A stretch of 46,605 nt of DNA, taken from contig CADCCQ010000032.1 of assembly GCA_902799955.1 (NCBI GenBank), forward strand, positions 1 through 46,605, given 5' to 3'. The DNA comes from an uncultured bacterium (GTDB lineage: Bacteria; Verrucomicrobiota; Kiritimatiellia; RFP12; UBA1067). A program made the position numbers and the translations under genes. The notes under the pieces were generated by a model, which was not told the DNA's origin, searched no databases, and saw only the letters and a program-made list of their open reading frames with translations. Of the stretch, positions 7,658-18,264 are shown piece by piece (the first letter of the stretch is position 1; each line of letters opens with the position of its first letter).

Positions 7658-9715
7658 TCACCGCTGGCTGGCGGCAAGTCGTTGAACAGTGCGAAGAATC
7701 TCTTCCAGTCTTCCTAGCTTGCCATCCTCGCTATTCATGTCTGCGAGCTGGTACGCCTTTGATTCTATTGCTGCGAAATAGCCCTGCAAAGCAGAATTCG
7801 AAGAAACGCCAATCGTTCGCTTGAACGCATTCAGTTCCTCATCAATCCTCTCGTGTGCGGGTTTCTCCGGCACCTGTATTTTGAGTCGGTATACTGCGTC
7901 TGATCCCATTACTCTCTCGATTGCATTAATCAGCCCTTGAACACGCCGACCAAGAGCGATTTCATCCTTTCGCTCGGCAAATGAACGAGCCTTGATTTCT
8001 GCAACCTTGCGGGCGAGGTCTTCCAAGTCAGAATAATCGCGGCTTCTTGACGACCGTATCTGGCTCTCTATGTTATCTATTTTTGCCATGCGAGACATCT
8101 TCTTCTCAAACGCTGCAGGAATCTTCACTATGCCATCAGCTATTGCCTTGAGGTTCTTTACGAAAGTTGTGAGCGGAACCTGCCCCTTCACAATCGTAAG
8201 CCGTTCCGACGACTTCTCGGCAATAATAGAAAGAGATGTTTTCAACTGTCCCACTTTTGCGCCAAATGCAGTAACCGTCTTGTCCCCCTTGCTAGACTGC
8301 ACAATTGGATTGACGCTTTTCACAAGAGAATCCGCCTCCATACTCGCCTTACCCGCCTTTGCCGCAAGTTGGGATGCGGGGGACTGAAGGCTTTGCCACG
8401 CCTCGATTTCTTTCTTGTCCGACCAAGAAACCGGCTCCAAGGCGGCGAGTGTCGACTTGAGACCGACGAGCTCTTTTTCAATTTCAGAATACTTCTCCCT
8501 GTGCTTTATAAGCTGTGCATTACCTTCCGCTATTATCCTCTGATCCGAGGCAAGACCAGCAATCTCGGAGAGGGATGAATACAGTTTTCCAATCCTTTCG
8601 CCAAACGCGGCAACGGACACATCGCCCTTGCTGGATTGCATAGCGGGTCTGGTTCTCCGTACAAGCTCAAATGCGCCAGTCTTCGCCTTGTCGGCTCTTG
8701 ACGCTATTCCCGACATCAACCCATGCAACTCGTTCCATGAATCAATGCTCTTTTCATCCGCCCAAGTTGCCATTCCAGCAGCGGCAACTTCCGACTTGAG
8801 ATTCACAAGTTCAGATTCCAGTACAGCACACTCATCAGCGCATTGTACCAATAGCACCTGCCCGTCCAAGATTATACGCTTTTCATTGGCACTAAGCATA
8901 AGGGCAGAAGTCTCGTTCCTTAATTTTGTAACATCGCCACGGACATCCATTATCAACTTTTTGGCTTTGTCTGTTTGAACAACAGGAACATTCTCTTCAT
9001 CAAGCATTTTGGAAGCAGTCGACACCTTGTTAATCCGTGTGTACACTCTGGTTACTGTTTTCTGCAACGTACTCCATTCATCCAAACTCCTCTTCTGCGA
9101 CCAGCCTATTTCTCCTATCGACTCCAATTCAGATTTCAATGTGGATAATTCAGAAGAAAGCCGCTGAACATTTGACTTCATTTGCCTGATCATCAACAGC
9201 GCATCCTTATCCGGCTCAAAAATCCTTGCAAGATCTTGCGGCAACGGACTAAGTTCCTTGCGAGAATAGCATTCCACTATGAAGTTGCGCAGGGCATAGT
9301 CGACTCTGAATGCATTACGCCATTCACGAAGCAATTCATTCGAATAGTCCGTAGCTCCAACGCCAGACCCATTGCGGACCTTGTAGTCATCCACCAGTTT
9401 CTTATGGACGGAGGCCATATATCTACGGGACTGGCGGTAGTATTCACCAATTTCGGTACCTTTCACCCAGGCGTATACTGCTGGCGACAAATCTTCTGGC
9501 TTTTCAAGCCCCATCGCCTCTTCCGGGGTGGACTCCCTGGAACGCCTGTAGCGAGATCCAGACTCATTGCTACCACAGCTCCAGTTGTCAAACATCTTGA
9601 CGGCCACCTTGATTTCCTTGTTTTCGCCGTCATCATTGTCTTTAGAAGAACATCCACAAAGCAACAAATCTGAAACACAAAACACAATAACCATGAACCA
9701 CAAAGCCTTCTTCAT
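7658..9715 (-). CDS. Large lipoprotein with three helical coiled-coil repeats
   Basis: 685 residues. The signal peptide ends in lipobox LLLCGC, so it is predicted to be lipidated at Cys near residue 22. After a short polar segment, residues about 175-510 contain three related units of roughly 110 residues, each with a helix of the type ELVxLKS, then W-S/A-D-E/Q-K-x-I-D/E-W/S-W, then QSSKGD-x-AFG. These are probably long helical hairpins of spectrin-like character. The C-terminus is also helical (ARKVAEIKA, RLEEILRTVQRL). No enzymatic motif is seen. The start at 9715 has GAAGAGG upstream. First gene of the AT-richer cassette. A surface scaffold role is inference. Confidence 0.7.
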   Translation of the reverse strand: MKKALWFMVIVFCVSDLLLCGCSSKDNDDGENKEIKVAVKMFDNWSCGSNESGSRYRRSRESTPEEAMGLEKPEDLSPAVYAWVKGTEIGEYYRQSRRYMASVHKKLVDDYKVRNGSGVGATDYSNELLREWRNAFRVDYALRNFIVECYSRKELSPLPQDLARIFEPDKDALLMIRQMKSNVQRLSSELSTLKSELESIGEIGWSQKRSLDEWSTLQKTVTRVYTRINKVSTASKMLDEENVPVVQTDKAKKLIMDVRGDVTKLRNETSALMLSANEKRIILDGQVLLVQCADECAVLESELVNLKSEVAAAGMATWADEKSIDSWNELHGLMSGIASRADKAKTGAFELVRRTRPAMQSSKGDVSVAAFGERIGKLYSSLSEIAGLASDQRIIAEGNAQLIKHREKYSEIEKELVGLKSTLAALEPVSWSDKKEIEAWQSLQSPASQLAAKAGKASMEADSLVKSVNPIVQSSKGDKTVTAFGAKVGQLKTSLSIIAEKSSERLTIVKGQVPLTTFVKNLKAIADGIVKIPAAFEKKMSRMAKIDNIESQIRSSRSRDYSDLEDLARKVAEIKARSFAERKDEIALGRRVQGLINAIERVMGSDAVYRLKIQVPEKPAHERIDEELNAFKRTIGVSSNSALQGYFAAIESKAYQLADMNSEDGKLGRLEEILRTVQRLAASQR

Positions 9716-9745
9716 TCTATTACCTCTTCCCCGCGCCGATTGCCT

Positions 9746-10137
9746 GCACGGTTCACTCCTGGCGCAGATAGAAGAGTGGCGTGCCTTACAGTCTCACGTC
9801 TGATGGAAGGCATCGCCAAACGCCCTTGAAAAAAACATGATTAGAAGACACGCCACGTGGGCATTACCCCACGTAGCGCAACTTCGTATTCCGCTTTTTC
9901 AATTCTCAACTTTGGCGAAGTTTTCCATCAAGCGTCATACGCTGTTGCGTACGTTCCCGCCGATGGCACACACCCGTGTGCTCGGCGGTTCTCTGTCGCA
10001 CTCCATCGACTAGCGACGCGTTAAGAACAACACGCCTTGCCAATGTGGCGACCGACCCGTCCGGCTCACAACCGGACGGTATGTCAAAGATCAACATGAC
10101 TGCATCAAAACGGACAATTCCCGCCCTTCGGCAGAAC
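9746..10137 (-). ncRNA. Hairpin-rich 5' leader or independent structured RNA upstream of the lipoprotein operon
   Basis: No convincing protein gene lies in 9716-10238. Read on minus from the promoter at 10149 there are successive hairpins: CCGTCCGG/CCGGACGG (near 10080-10058), CCGCCGA-GCACAC/GTGTGC-TCGGCGG (near 9995-9963), CGTACGC/GCGTATG, ACGTGGG/CCCACGT (9875-9856) followed by GTGTC, and GCACG-CACTC/GAGTG-CGTGC (9784-9746). It may be a long regulatory leader or a stand-alone ncRNA. The 3' hairpin plus GTGTC recalls the 3' end of IS200/IS605-type elements and their omega RNAs, but no tnpA or tnpB is present. Family not identified. Confidence 0.4.
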
Positions 10138-10143
10138 AAGGAA

Positions 10144-10173
10144 ATTATACCACACAATCCCTAAAAAAAGCAA
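10144..10173 (-). promoter_or_regulatory. Promoter of the structured leader/lipoprotein operon
   Basis: On minus, TTGCTT (10173-10168), an 18-bp spacer ending TGG, and TATAAT (10149-10144). The predicted TSS is near 10137, about 420 nt before the lipoprotein ATG at 9715, an unusually long leader for this window. Confidence 0.6.
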
Positions 10174-10238
10174 GTATGGATTTTGACACATATTCGACGT
10201 ACCCAGTCAGCAATGGCTGTGCAAGCCGCCGCATACGC

Positions 10239-11483
10239 CTATTTCCGCTCGATGTAGAACACCTTGTCGCCGACGCGGCAGCGCGGGCAGCGGAACGTAA
10301 CCCATTCGCCCTTCGCGGCGGAGGACGGGCGCTCGTCGTCGCGGCGAAGCTCGCCGAGCGTCAGCTCCACGACGCCAGTCGTCGGGCCGTGGACCTGGAT
10401 CTCGTCGCCCGGGCGAATCTCGTGGTCCTGCACCTTGACCTGGGCTATCCCAGCCTTGAGGAAGTAGTCCACCACGATCCCGACGTGGCGCTTCACGGAT
10501 GTCGCGAGGGAGTCTTCGCTGTCGGCGAACTGGTCGACGCCCGGGCGTCCGTAGTAGAGGCCGGACGAGAACTCCCTGTGGAAGACGGTCTTGACCTTCT
10601 CGGTCAGCTCCTCCACGAGCGCCGGCGTGTAGGTGCCGTCCATCACGGCGTCCACGGCACGGCGGTACGCCTCGACGCACGTCTTCACGTAGTTGGCGTT
10701 GCGCGCCCTTCCCTCGATCTTGAAGCTCGCGATGCCTGCGTCCACGAGCCTGTCTATGAACGCGAGCGAGCAGAGGTCCTTTGCCGAAAGCACTGTATGC
10801 GGCTCGACCTCGAAGGCGGTGTCCGACTCGTGGACGGGGTTGCCGTCGGCGTCCTCGTAGAGGTCGACGGCCTGGATCTTGAACCGGCGGCGGCACGGCT
10901 GGCGGCATTCGCCGCGGCAGGCGGACTTCCCGAAAGCGTCGTGGCTCATGAGGCAGCGCCCGGATTCCGCGACGCACTGCGCCCCATGCACAAAGCACTC
11001 TATCTCCACCCCGGTCTTCTCGACGATCCTCCGCACCTCGTCAAGCGTGCACTCCCTCGCGAGGACGACGCGCGACGCGCCCTGCGACGCGAGGAATTCG
11101 ACGGCGGCGGAGTTGGACGTGGACATCTGGGTGGAGATGTGGAACGCTGCGCCGTGGCGGCGGCAGATTGATATGACGCCCCAGTCGGAGACGATGAACG
11201 CGTCGACGAACGGCTTGGCGTACGCGACGATGCGGTCGATCTCATCCGCCTCGTCCTCGAACATGATCGCGTTGAGCGTCAGGTACGCCTTGACGCCGGC
11301 GGCGCGGCACCGCGCCGCGACCTCCGGGAGGTCGGCCTCGCAGAAGTTCACGCCGCTGCGAGCGCGCATGTTGAAGGTGCCGAGCCCGAAGTAGACGGCG
11401 TCCGCCCCGGCGTCCAGCGCGGCCTGGAGGCATGTGAAGTCTCCGGCGGGTGCGAGTATCTCTGGGCGCATCCTCTTTTTCAT
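10239..11483 (-). CDS. U32 family peptidase-like protein (TrhP/YegQ type)
   Basis: 414 residues. The N-terminus EILAPAGDFTCLQAALDAGADAVYFGL is the TIM-barrel start of peptidase_U32 proteins, and the signature ECFVHGAQCVAESGRCLMS followed by CRGECRQPCRRRF carries the four-Cys cluster typical of the family. Many members take part in 5-hydroxyuridine formation at tRNA position 34 (TrhP) rather than proteolysis, and the C-terminal beta domain (residues about 330-410) fits that branch. The start at 11483 has GGGAGGCG upstream. Last gene of the tgt-yajC-LysM-regulator-U32 operon, 14 bp after the regulator. Co-location with tgt, another wobble-base modification gene, is suggestive. Confidence 0.85.
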   Translation of the reverse strand: MKKRMRPEILAPAGDFTCLQAALDAGADAVYFGLGTFNMRARSGVNFCEADLPEVAARCRAAGVKAYLTLNAIMFEDEADEIDRIVAYAKPFVDAFIVSDWGVISICRRHGAAFHISTQMSTSNSAAVEFLASQGASRVVLARECTLDEVRRIVEKTGVEIECFVHGAQCVAESGRCLMSHDAFGKSACRGECRQPCRRRFKIQAVDLYEDADGNPVHESDTAFEVEPHTVLSAKDLCSLAFIDRLVDAGIASFKIEGRARNANYVKTCVEAYRRAVDAVMDGTYTPALVEELTEKVKTVFHREFSSGLYYGRPGVDQFADSEDSLATSVKRHVGIVVDYFLKAGIAQVKVQDHEIRPGDEIQVHGPTTGVVELTLGELRRDDERPSSAAKGEWVTFRCPRCRVGDKVFYIERK

Positions 11484-11497
11484 GATTCGCCTCCCCT

Positions 11498-12178
11498 TCA
11501 CGCGCGGACCCTGTAGCCGACGCCGCGCACCGTCTCGATGTGGTCGGCCCACCGCCCGAGCCTGCGGCGGAGGTTGGCGACCTGCACGTCGACCGTCCGC
11601 TCGGAGACGGCCTTCACGTCGTCGGCGAGGACGCGGTCGAGTATGCGGCGGCGGGTGAGGACGCGCCCCTTGTTCGCGCAGAGGAGCGAAAGAATCATGA
11701 ACTCGCCCCTTGGGATGTCGAGGGCGTTGCCGTCGAGCGTGGCGGAAAACGCCGCCTCGTCGATGGAGAGCCCGTCGAAGCTCTCGCCGGGCTGCGAACC
11801 GCCGCGCCGCAGGACGGCCCTGATCCTGGCGAGCAGCACCTTGCGGTCAAACGGCTTGACAACGTAGTCGTCGGCGCCGGCGTCCAGCCCATCCACGATG
11901 TCCTCGGCCTCGCCTCGCGCGGTGAGCATGATGATCCGCGCTCGGGAGAGAGCGCCGTCGGCGCGGACGCTCCTCGCGACGGAGAACCCGTCGAGGCCGG
12001 GGAGCATCACGTCCAGGAGGATGAGGTCGGGCGGGACGGCCCGCATCCCCGCGAGCGCGTCGTCGCCGCGCGCGTAGGAGCGCACGTGCCTGAACCCGGC
12101 GCCCGCGAGCGCCATCTCAAGCACCATCCTAATCGTCGGGTCGTCCTCGACCACCGCTATCTGCGCAATCTCTTCCAT
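11498..12178 (-). CDS. OmpR/PhoB-type response regulator without a neighbouring kinase
   Basis: 226 residues. The receiver domain has the acidic pair (VVEDD, residues 9-13), phospho-acceptor Asp 56 in LLDVMLPG, Thr in MLTARGE and Lys in VVKPF. The C-terminal winged helix has RRRILDRV, SERTVDVQVANLRRRLG and GVGYRVRA. The start at 12178 has AAGGAG five bases upstream. A longer frame starts at 12211 but lacks this. No histidine kinase is in the window, so partner and targets are unknown. It is the fourth gene of the tgt operon. Confidence 0.9.
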   Translation of the reverse strand: MEEIAQIAVVEDDPTIRMVLEMALAGAGFRHVRSYARGDDALAGMRAVPPDLILLDVMLPGLDGFSVARSVRADGALSRARIIMLTARGEAEDIVDGLDAGADDYVVKPFDRKVLLARIRAVLRRGGSQPGESFDGLSIDEAAFSATLDGNALDIPRGEFMILSLLCANKGRVLTRRRILDRVLADDVKAVSERTVDVQVANLRRRLGRWADHIETVRGVGYRVRA

Positions 12179-12223
12179 CGTCTCCTTGGAGTGCGAAATG
12201 CCAATGTGCAAGCCGTGGCGCCG

Positions 12224-13093
12224 CTACGACGTGACGTTCATCTGCGCCCCGGCGGGAACGAGCATGTCCAGCTCGTCAGCGTCGCCGCCCTCGAGCTCCA
12301 CACCCATCCGCCGCAGGTACGACCCAGGCCGCGCCGGCGCCTTGTAGACGCCGGGCGCGCACTGTCCGGCGTCGGCGGCGTCCGGAAGGAGATACCTCTT
12401 GAAGAGCTTGCCCTTCAGGTAGAGGTCGACGACCTTCATGCGCTTGTAGACGACGATGGTGAAGACCGGGTGGTTCATCACCTTCACCCTCGTGCCGGCC
12501 ACGAGGCGGCTGGCGTCCTCCCAGCCGTTGAGCAGCTTCATGCACTCCAGCGTGCAGCCGTGCTCGCGCGCGATCCTGTCGGCGGAGTCGCCGCGCTTGA
12601 CGACGACCTCGCGGACCCACTGCGGGTTGTGCCTGTCGAAGAGCCAGCTCCAGTTGAGGCAGCCGAGCCTCGGGATGAGGTCGGAGACGATGTCCTGCGC
12701 CGAGTCCGCCGCCGGGAGCGCGCATATCTGCTCGATGGCGGATATCTGCATCTCCAGGTCGGAGTTCTTCGTGGCGTCCTCCAGCTTCAGGAGGAGGCTG
12801 CGGACCTTGGGCGGACGCTTCGCCAGGCCGTCGATCTCAAGCGGCGGGACGTCTGGCACGGGCGATACGGCGCCGGGCTGTGCCTGCGGCGCGGACGGCG
12901 GCGACGGGTCCACGACAATCGGCGGCTCCAGCTCGTCAGCGGACGAGCTGGATATCCGGCGGGCGATCGTGACGGCGAACGACACCGCCGCGACGGCCAG
13001 GACCGCGACGACGATCCAGCCGACGCCCGACGACCCGCCTTCGTCCCGTCCGGGGTCGTATTCGACACCGTATTTTATCCGCTCCAGCGACAT
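12224..13093 (-). CDS. Membrane-anchored LysM-domain protein
   Basis: 289 residues. A short cytoplasmic N-terminus, one transmembrane helix (about 26-46), a Pro/Ser-rich linker and a helical region come first. Then a LysM-type domain (about 165-215: VVVKRGDSADRIAREHGCTLECMKLLNGWED ... LVAGTRVKV, given here in fragments), the usual peptidoglycan-binding module. The C-terminal beta-rich stretch (FTIVVYKRMKVVDLYLKGKL) resembles the start of an L,D-transpeptidase-like domain, but no catalytic HxGxSxGC motif is visible, so enzymatic activity is not claimed. It lies between yajC and the regulator in the tgt operon. Confidence 0.7.
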   Translation of the reverse strand: MSLERIKYGVEYDPGRDEGGSSGVGWIVVAVLAVAAVSFAVTIARRISSSSADELEPPIVVDPSPPSAPQAQPGAVSPVPDVPPLEIDGLAKRPPKVRSLLLKLEDATKNSDLEMQISAIEQICALPAADSAQDIVSDLIPRLGCLNWSWLFDRHNPQWVREVVVKRGDSADRIAREHGCTLECMKLLNGWEDASRLVAGTRVKVMNHPVFTIVVYKRMKVVDLYLKGKLFKRYLLPDAADAGQCAPGVYKAPARPGSYLRRMGVELEGGDADELDMLVPAGAQMNVTS

Positions 13094-13109
13094 CTGCCCG
13101 GCGGTTCCG

Positions 13110-13478
13110 CTACCTGGAGGGCTGTGCCGCGGAGGGGTCGGTCGCCAGGCCCTGCACGCATCCGCGCAGGACCCTCATCCTCGAGCCGCCGTCTGTCTCG
13201 ACCAGGAACGTCTTCTCGTCCGCCTCGACGATCGTGCCAACGATGCCGCCCGCGAACACGACGCTCGCGCCGGCCCTCAGCTCGTCGATCATCTTGCGGC
13301 GCTCCTTCTCCTTGCGCTGCTGCGGCCTTATGAACATGAAGTAGAACAGCGCAATCAGCAGCACCGGGAGCATGAACGAGCCCCACGGGCTGCCGCCCTG
13401 CGGCTGTTGCTGCTGTTGCTGGGGCTGCTGTGGCGCGGCGCCTGCGCCCGCGTCCGCGAGCATGAAGCATTCTGTCAT
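13110..13478 (-). CDS. yajC: Preprotein translocase accessory subunit YajC
   Basis: 122 residues. A periplasmic Gln/Pro-rich N-terminus, a single membrane helix (SFMLPVLLIALFYFMFIRPQ, about residues 35-54) ending in the diagnostic FIRPQQRKEKERRKM, and a cytosolic SH3-like beta domain (GASVVFAGGIVGTIVEADE). YajC associates with SecDF. The start at 13478 follows GGAGGAAAATAGG. The tgt-yajC order is the widely conserved one, but secD/secF do not follow here; a LysM protein does. Confidence 0.92.
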   Translation of the reverse strand: MTECFMLADAGAGAAPQQPQQQQQQPQGGSPWGSFMLPVLLIALFYFMFIRPQQRKEKERRKMIDELRAGASVVFAGGIVGTIVEADEKTFLVETDGGSRMRVLRGCVQGLATDPSAAQPSR

Positions 13479-13500
13479 CCTATTTTCCTCCTTGTTGTTG

Positions 13501-15426
<1,926 letters not shown>

Positions 15427-15430
<4 letters not shown>

Positions 15431-16110
15431 GCGTCCGTCCCCTTCCCGACGCCAAGCGCCGCCAGGAGTTCGGCGGCGGACGCGACCACGGCGTCCGCGA
15501 GCCCCAGCTCGCCCGGCTTCGCGTAGCCCCAGGAGACGCCGACGGACGCGATGCCGTTCGCCCTTGCCGCGTTGAAGTCGTTAGCGGTGTCGCCGACCAT
15601 CACGCAGTCGGCGGGGGACGCGCCGAGCTCGCGGAGGACGAACGCAAGGAGGCGCGGCTTGTCCATCTTGCCGATGGCGGGGTCGTCCATGTGCATGTCG
15701 CTTGTGTAGAGGCGCTCGAACACCTTGTCCCAGCCGAACTTCCGCGACATAGCGGACGCCCCCGCCCAGCGCTTGTTGGTGACGATGAACACGCGGCGGC
15801 CGGACGCCTTGACCCTGCGCACGGCGTCCAGCACGCCCGGGTACTCGGCGGTGGTGGGGAAGCCGTCGCCGTCGTAGTGCTCTCCGAAGCGGCGACGCAG
15901 CTCCGCGCCGAGGGCGTCGGTGTAGGCGTCGGCGAACAGGATCTTCGCCATCGCCTCGATCGTAGGCCCGGCGACGAACAGCTCGTCGAAACGCGGGCAC
16001 ACGAGCTTCATGTCGGACATGGCGGCCTTCCACGCGAGGCGGATGTCGCCGTCGGTGTCCGCAAGCGTCCCGTCAAGGTCGAAGAACACAATCTCGTTTG
16101 AAATCTTCAT
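15427..16110 (-). CDS. HAD-family phosphatase, phosphoglycolate phosphatase-like
   Basis: 227 residues. Motif I FFDLDGTLADT holds the nucleophile/acid Asp pair, a helical cap follows, motif II is FIVTNK, Lys is in KMDKPRL and motif IV is MVGDTANDFNAARANG. This is the Gph/PGMB-like subfamily, substrate uncertain. ATGs lie at 16116 and 16110. The first abuts the -10 hexamer and cannot be in the transcript, so 16110 is chosen; it lies six bases after TATAAT, consistent with a leaderless mRNA. Forms an operon with truA. Confidence 0.88.
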
Positions 16111-16116
16111 GTGCAT

Positions 16117-16125
16117 ATTATACCA
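16117..16125 (-). promoter_or_regulatory. Extended -10 promoter, leaderless HAD-truA operon
   Basis: TGG followed by perfect TATAAT (16122-16117) on minus. Six bases later is the ATG at 16110, about where transcription should begin. No -35 and no Shine-Dalgarno. Confidence 0.6.
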
Positions 16126-16136
16126 CAAGTCAGGGC

Positions 16137-16919
16137 TCAGCGCCGCATGCGTTGAGCTCCGCCTTCGCCCGGACGGGTTTTCATGTACACCGTCTTGTCG
16201 GTTCCGACGCTGGGCGCGTCGGCGCCCGGGAAACCTCCCCAGAGCAGATCGAGGAAATGCCCTTCCCCGCGAGCGGCATCGAACGCCTGCCGCGTGATGT
16301 TGCCGCAGCGATAGCCGCCAATCTGCCAGCAACGCCACGCCATCGACCCGCGATCCTTGTCCGCCGCCAACTGCTCCATGTAGCGCTCGGCGATGCCGAT
16401 GTCGTCGACATCCCTGGCCCAGAGTTCGACTTTACTGCCGTAAAGAGGCGTGCCGTCCCCAAAAGTCCCCATGCTCTCAAGCACCATTCGCGCAATCTCC
16501 ATGTCGTTCGTCGCCCCGGCAGACCGTCTGGCGGAAAACGTCTTGCGCTGCACGACCCCATAGCCCGGGCTGTCGGCGTCCACATACCCTATTGCGGCCG
16601 CCGGCGCCCCGCCTCCACAAAACCAGCCATAGTCATACTGCTTGACGAGCCCCGAGCCATCACGCGTCACCAATGCCGCGTGGCCGACACTTGGATGCCA
16701 TCCCAGAATGGAGACGGCCAGCTCGTTCTCCGGGAAGCTCACGAAATAGATCCTCCCCGGCCTGGCGGACACGCCTTCCGGGAGCGCCCTCGCCGCTTCC
16801 GCACGTTTTGAATACCTGTAGTGCGAATATGAAAGGCACCCCGACAGGCACGTCGCCATCAGACACAGCGCAACTCCCGCCCTCATGCGAAAAAGAGTCT
16901 GTGTTCCTGCCATTGCCAT
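16137..16919 (-). CDS. Lipoprotein, possibly permuted NlpC/P60 (papain-like) fold
   Basis: 260 residues with an N-terminal signal and lipobox CLSGC. The mature part has an early conserved-looking His in SVGHAALV followed by YDYGWF, and a late Cys in YRCGNITRQAFDAA. His-before-Cys is the order seen in permuted NlpC/P60 (YiiX-type) hydrolases, so such a fold is possible but not proven. The start at 16919 has CAGGAGG six bases upstream; the open frame extends further without a ribosome site. It follows the Wzz-like lipoprotein gene by 43 bp, probably one transcript. Confidence 0.55.
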   Translation of the reverse strand: MAMAGTQTLFRMRAGVALCLMATCLSGCLSYSHYRYSKRAEAARALPEGVSARPGRIYFVSFPENELAVSILGWHPSVGHAALVTRDGSGLVKQYDYGWFCGGGAPAAAIGYVDADSPGYGVVQRKTFSARRSAGATNDMEIARMVLESMGTFGDGTPLYGSKVELWARDVDDIGIAERYMEQLAADKDRGSMAWRCWQIGGYRCGNITRQAFDAARGEGHFLDLLWGGFPGADAPSVGTDKTVYMKTRPGEGGAQRMRR

Positions 16920-16962
16920 AACGCCCTCCTGCCGAGCTGGTTTCGCGCAGAGCAGAGGACTG

Positions 16963-18216
16963 TCAGTGGACCGAGGAGAACGACGCCCGACCCACGATGT
17001 TGATCGTGGCGCAAAGGGACTCCGCCTCAGCGCGGGCCTTCTGCTCGTCAAGGAGAAGGGACTCGTAGAGGCGTATTGCCGTCTTGTACTCCGACTCAAG
17101 GGACAAGAGCTGCGACTCCGCAACGCCGACACGCTGGCTGAGGTTCGCGACCTCGCCCTGAAGCTGGCCCTGCTTGCCTCTCATTGCCTCCAGCCTGCGC
17201 TTAATGGACGTTTGCTTCACTAGCGCCGCGTCGTATGCGCGGGACACAGAGGCAAGGAACCGCCTCTTCGCGGCGTCAAGTTCGCCGGCCTTGTTGATGA
17301 CGTCGGGGTGTTTCTCGCTGAAGGTGTTAATCAGTTTGTTGTATTCAGCGGAACGTGTCTGGAATTGCTTGTATTCGGCAGCGAGCTCCCGAGCCCTTGG
17401 CTCGTCGTCTGCGGAGATCTCGCCGAACCGCTCGGGCGTCCTGGTGACGGAGGCGAGCAAAGCAAGCCACTTGGAAAGTTCGCCCTCCTCGGCCTCAAGT
17501 TGGAGGATCTCGGACATGATGGAGGCCTGCGCATTCTTCGCCGTGTCCATCTGGTGACGAAGCAAGTCGATCTTGTGCGTAGAGCGGAACTCCTGGAGGC
17601 TGGTCGCGAGCTGGTCCTTCGCGCGGCGGCTCCCCTCGACCCTTTCGTGAATCTGGCTGACCGCGCTGTCGCAACGGGCCTTTTTCTCACTATTTGTGAA
17701 GTGCTCTATGGCCTGTGCGTATGCGTTGGCCAGGCTCACCGACAGGCATTCGTCAGTTGTATCGACGGTTATCGTGATTACGCGGGAGTTTGGCTGAAGC
17801 TCGATCTGCGTCGCCCTCAAGGCGGCGGAGAGTTCCGCATCCGGCACCGTCGACGCGGGATTCTCTGCACGATACACATTCAGTGCCTCTCGCTCCACGT
17901 CCTTGCCGCGCCATTGGTAGAGCCCTGTGTTGAACATCTCCTTATACTGGTCTGGCTGGGCAGCGCGGCGGAATTCCATCACGAAGGCGCTTGTCGCCTT
18001 GTGGCGGTGGTTCGTGGACGCAGGGACACCCTGAGCTGCATTCACGTCGTTGGAACCGGGCGCAGTCGACGCGGCGTCCTTATTGAGACCGAGTCCGTTT
18101 AACGGCCTTCCGCCCCATTCGGCTGACGCCGGTGGTTCGCTCGACTCTTCCTCCTTTTCGCATCCGGCGACGAGCATGCCGGCCACGACAACCGCCATTG
18201 CGGATTTCATTTTCAT
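16963..18216 (-). CDS. Wzz/GumC-like polysaccharide co-polymerase domain in a lipoprotein
   Basis: 417 residues. Signal peptide with lipobox LVAGC. Residues about 85-175 resemble the Wzz beta/alpha domain (NPASTVPDAELSAAL, then SRVITITVDTTD and LANAYAQAIEHF). Long coiled-coil helices follow, and the C-terminus has EYKTAIRLYESLLLDEQKARAEAES and INIVGRAS, typical of the end of GumC-type chain-length regulators. The usual two transmembrane helices are absent and the N-terminal one is replaced by a lipoprotein anchor. The start at 18216 has AAAGGAGA upstream. Role in polysaccharide export is inference. Confidence 0.65.
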   Translation of the reverse strand: MKMKSAMAVVVAGMLVAGCEKEEESSEPPASAEWGGRPLNGLGLNKDAASTAPGSNDVNAAQGVPASTNHRHKATSAFVMEFRRAAQPDQYKEMFNTGLYQWRGKDVEREALNVYRAENPASTVPDAELSAALRATQIELQPNSRVITITVDTTDECLSVSLANAYAQAIEHFTNSEKKARCDSAVSQIHERVEGSRRAKDQLATSLQEFRSTHKIDLLRHQMDTAKNAQASIMSEILQLEAEEGELSKWLALLASVTRTPERFGEISADDEPRARELAAEYKQFQTRSAEYNKLINTFSEKHPDVINKAGELDAAKRRFLASVSRAYDAALVKQTSIKRRLEAMRGKQGQLQGEVANLSQRVGVAESQLLSLESEYKTAIRLYESLLLDEQKARAEAESLCATINIVGRASFSSVH

Positions 18217-18264
18217 CAGCAGTCTCCTTTTCGACAGACAACATATATGACGAACAGCCAACAA

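Noticed and set aside
9828..9875. Intrinsic terminator at the ACGTGGG/CCCACGT hairpin
   Set aside because: The T7 run on minus is about 20 nt beyond the stem, too far for a canonical terminator.
9906..10157. 83-codon minus-strand open frame ending DGKLRQS
   Set aside because: It starts at a TTG inside the promoter, has no ribosome site and overlaps strong hairpins. It is better explained as RNA or a remnant than as a gene.
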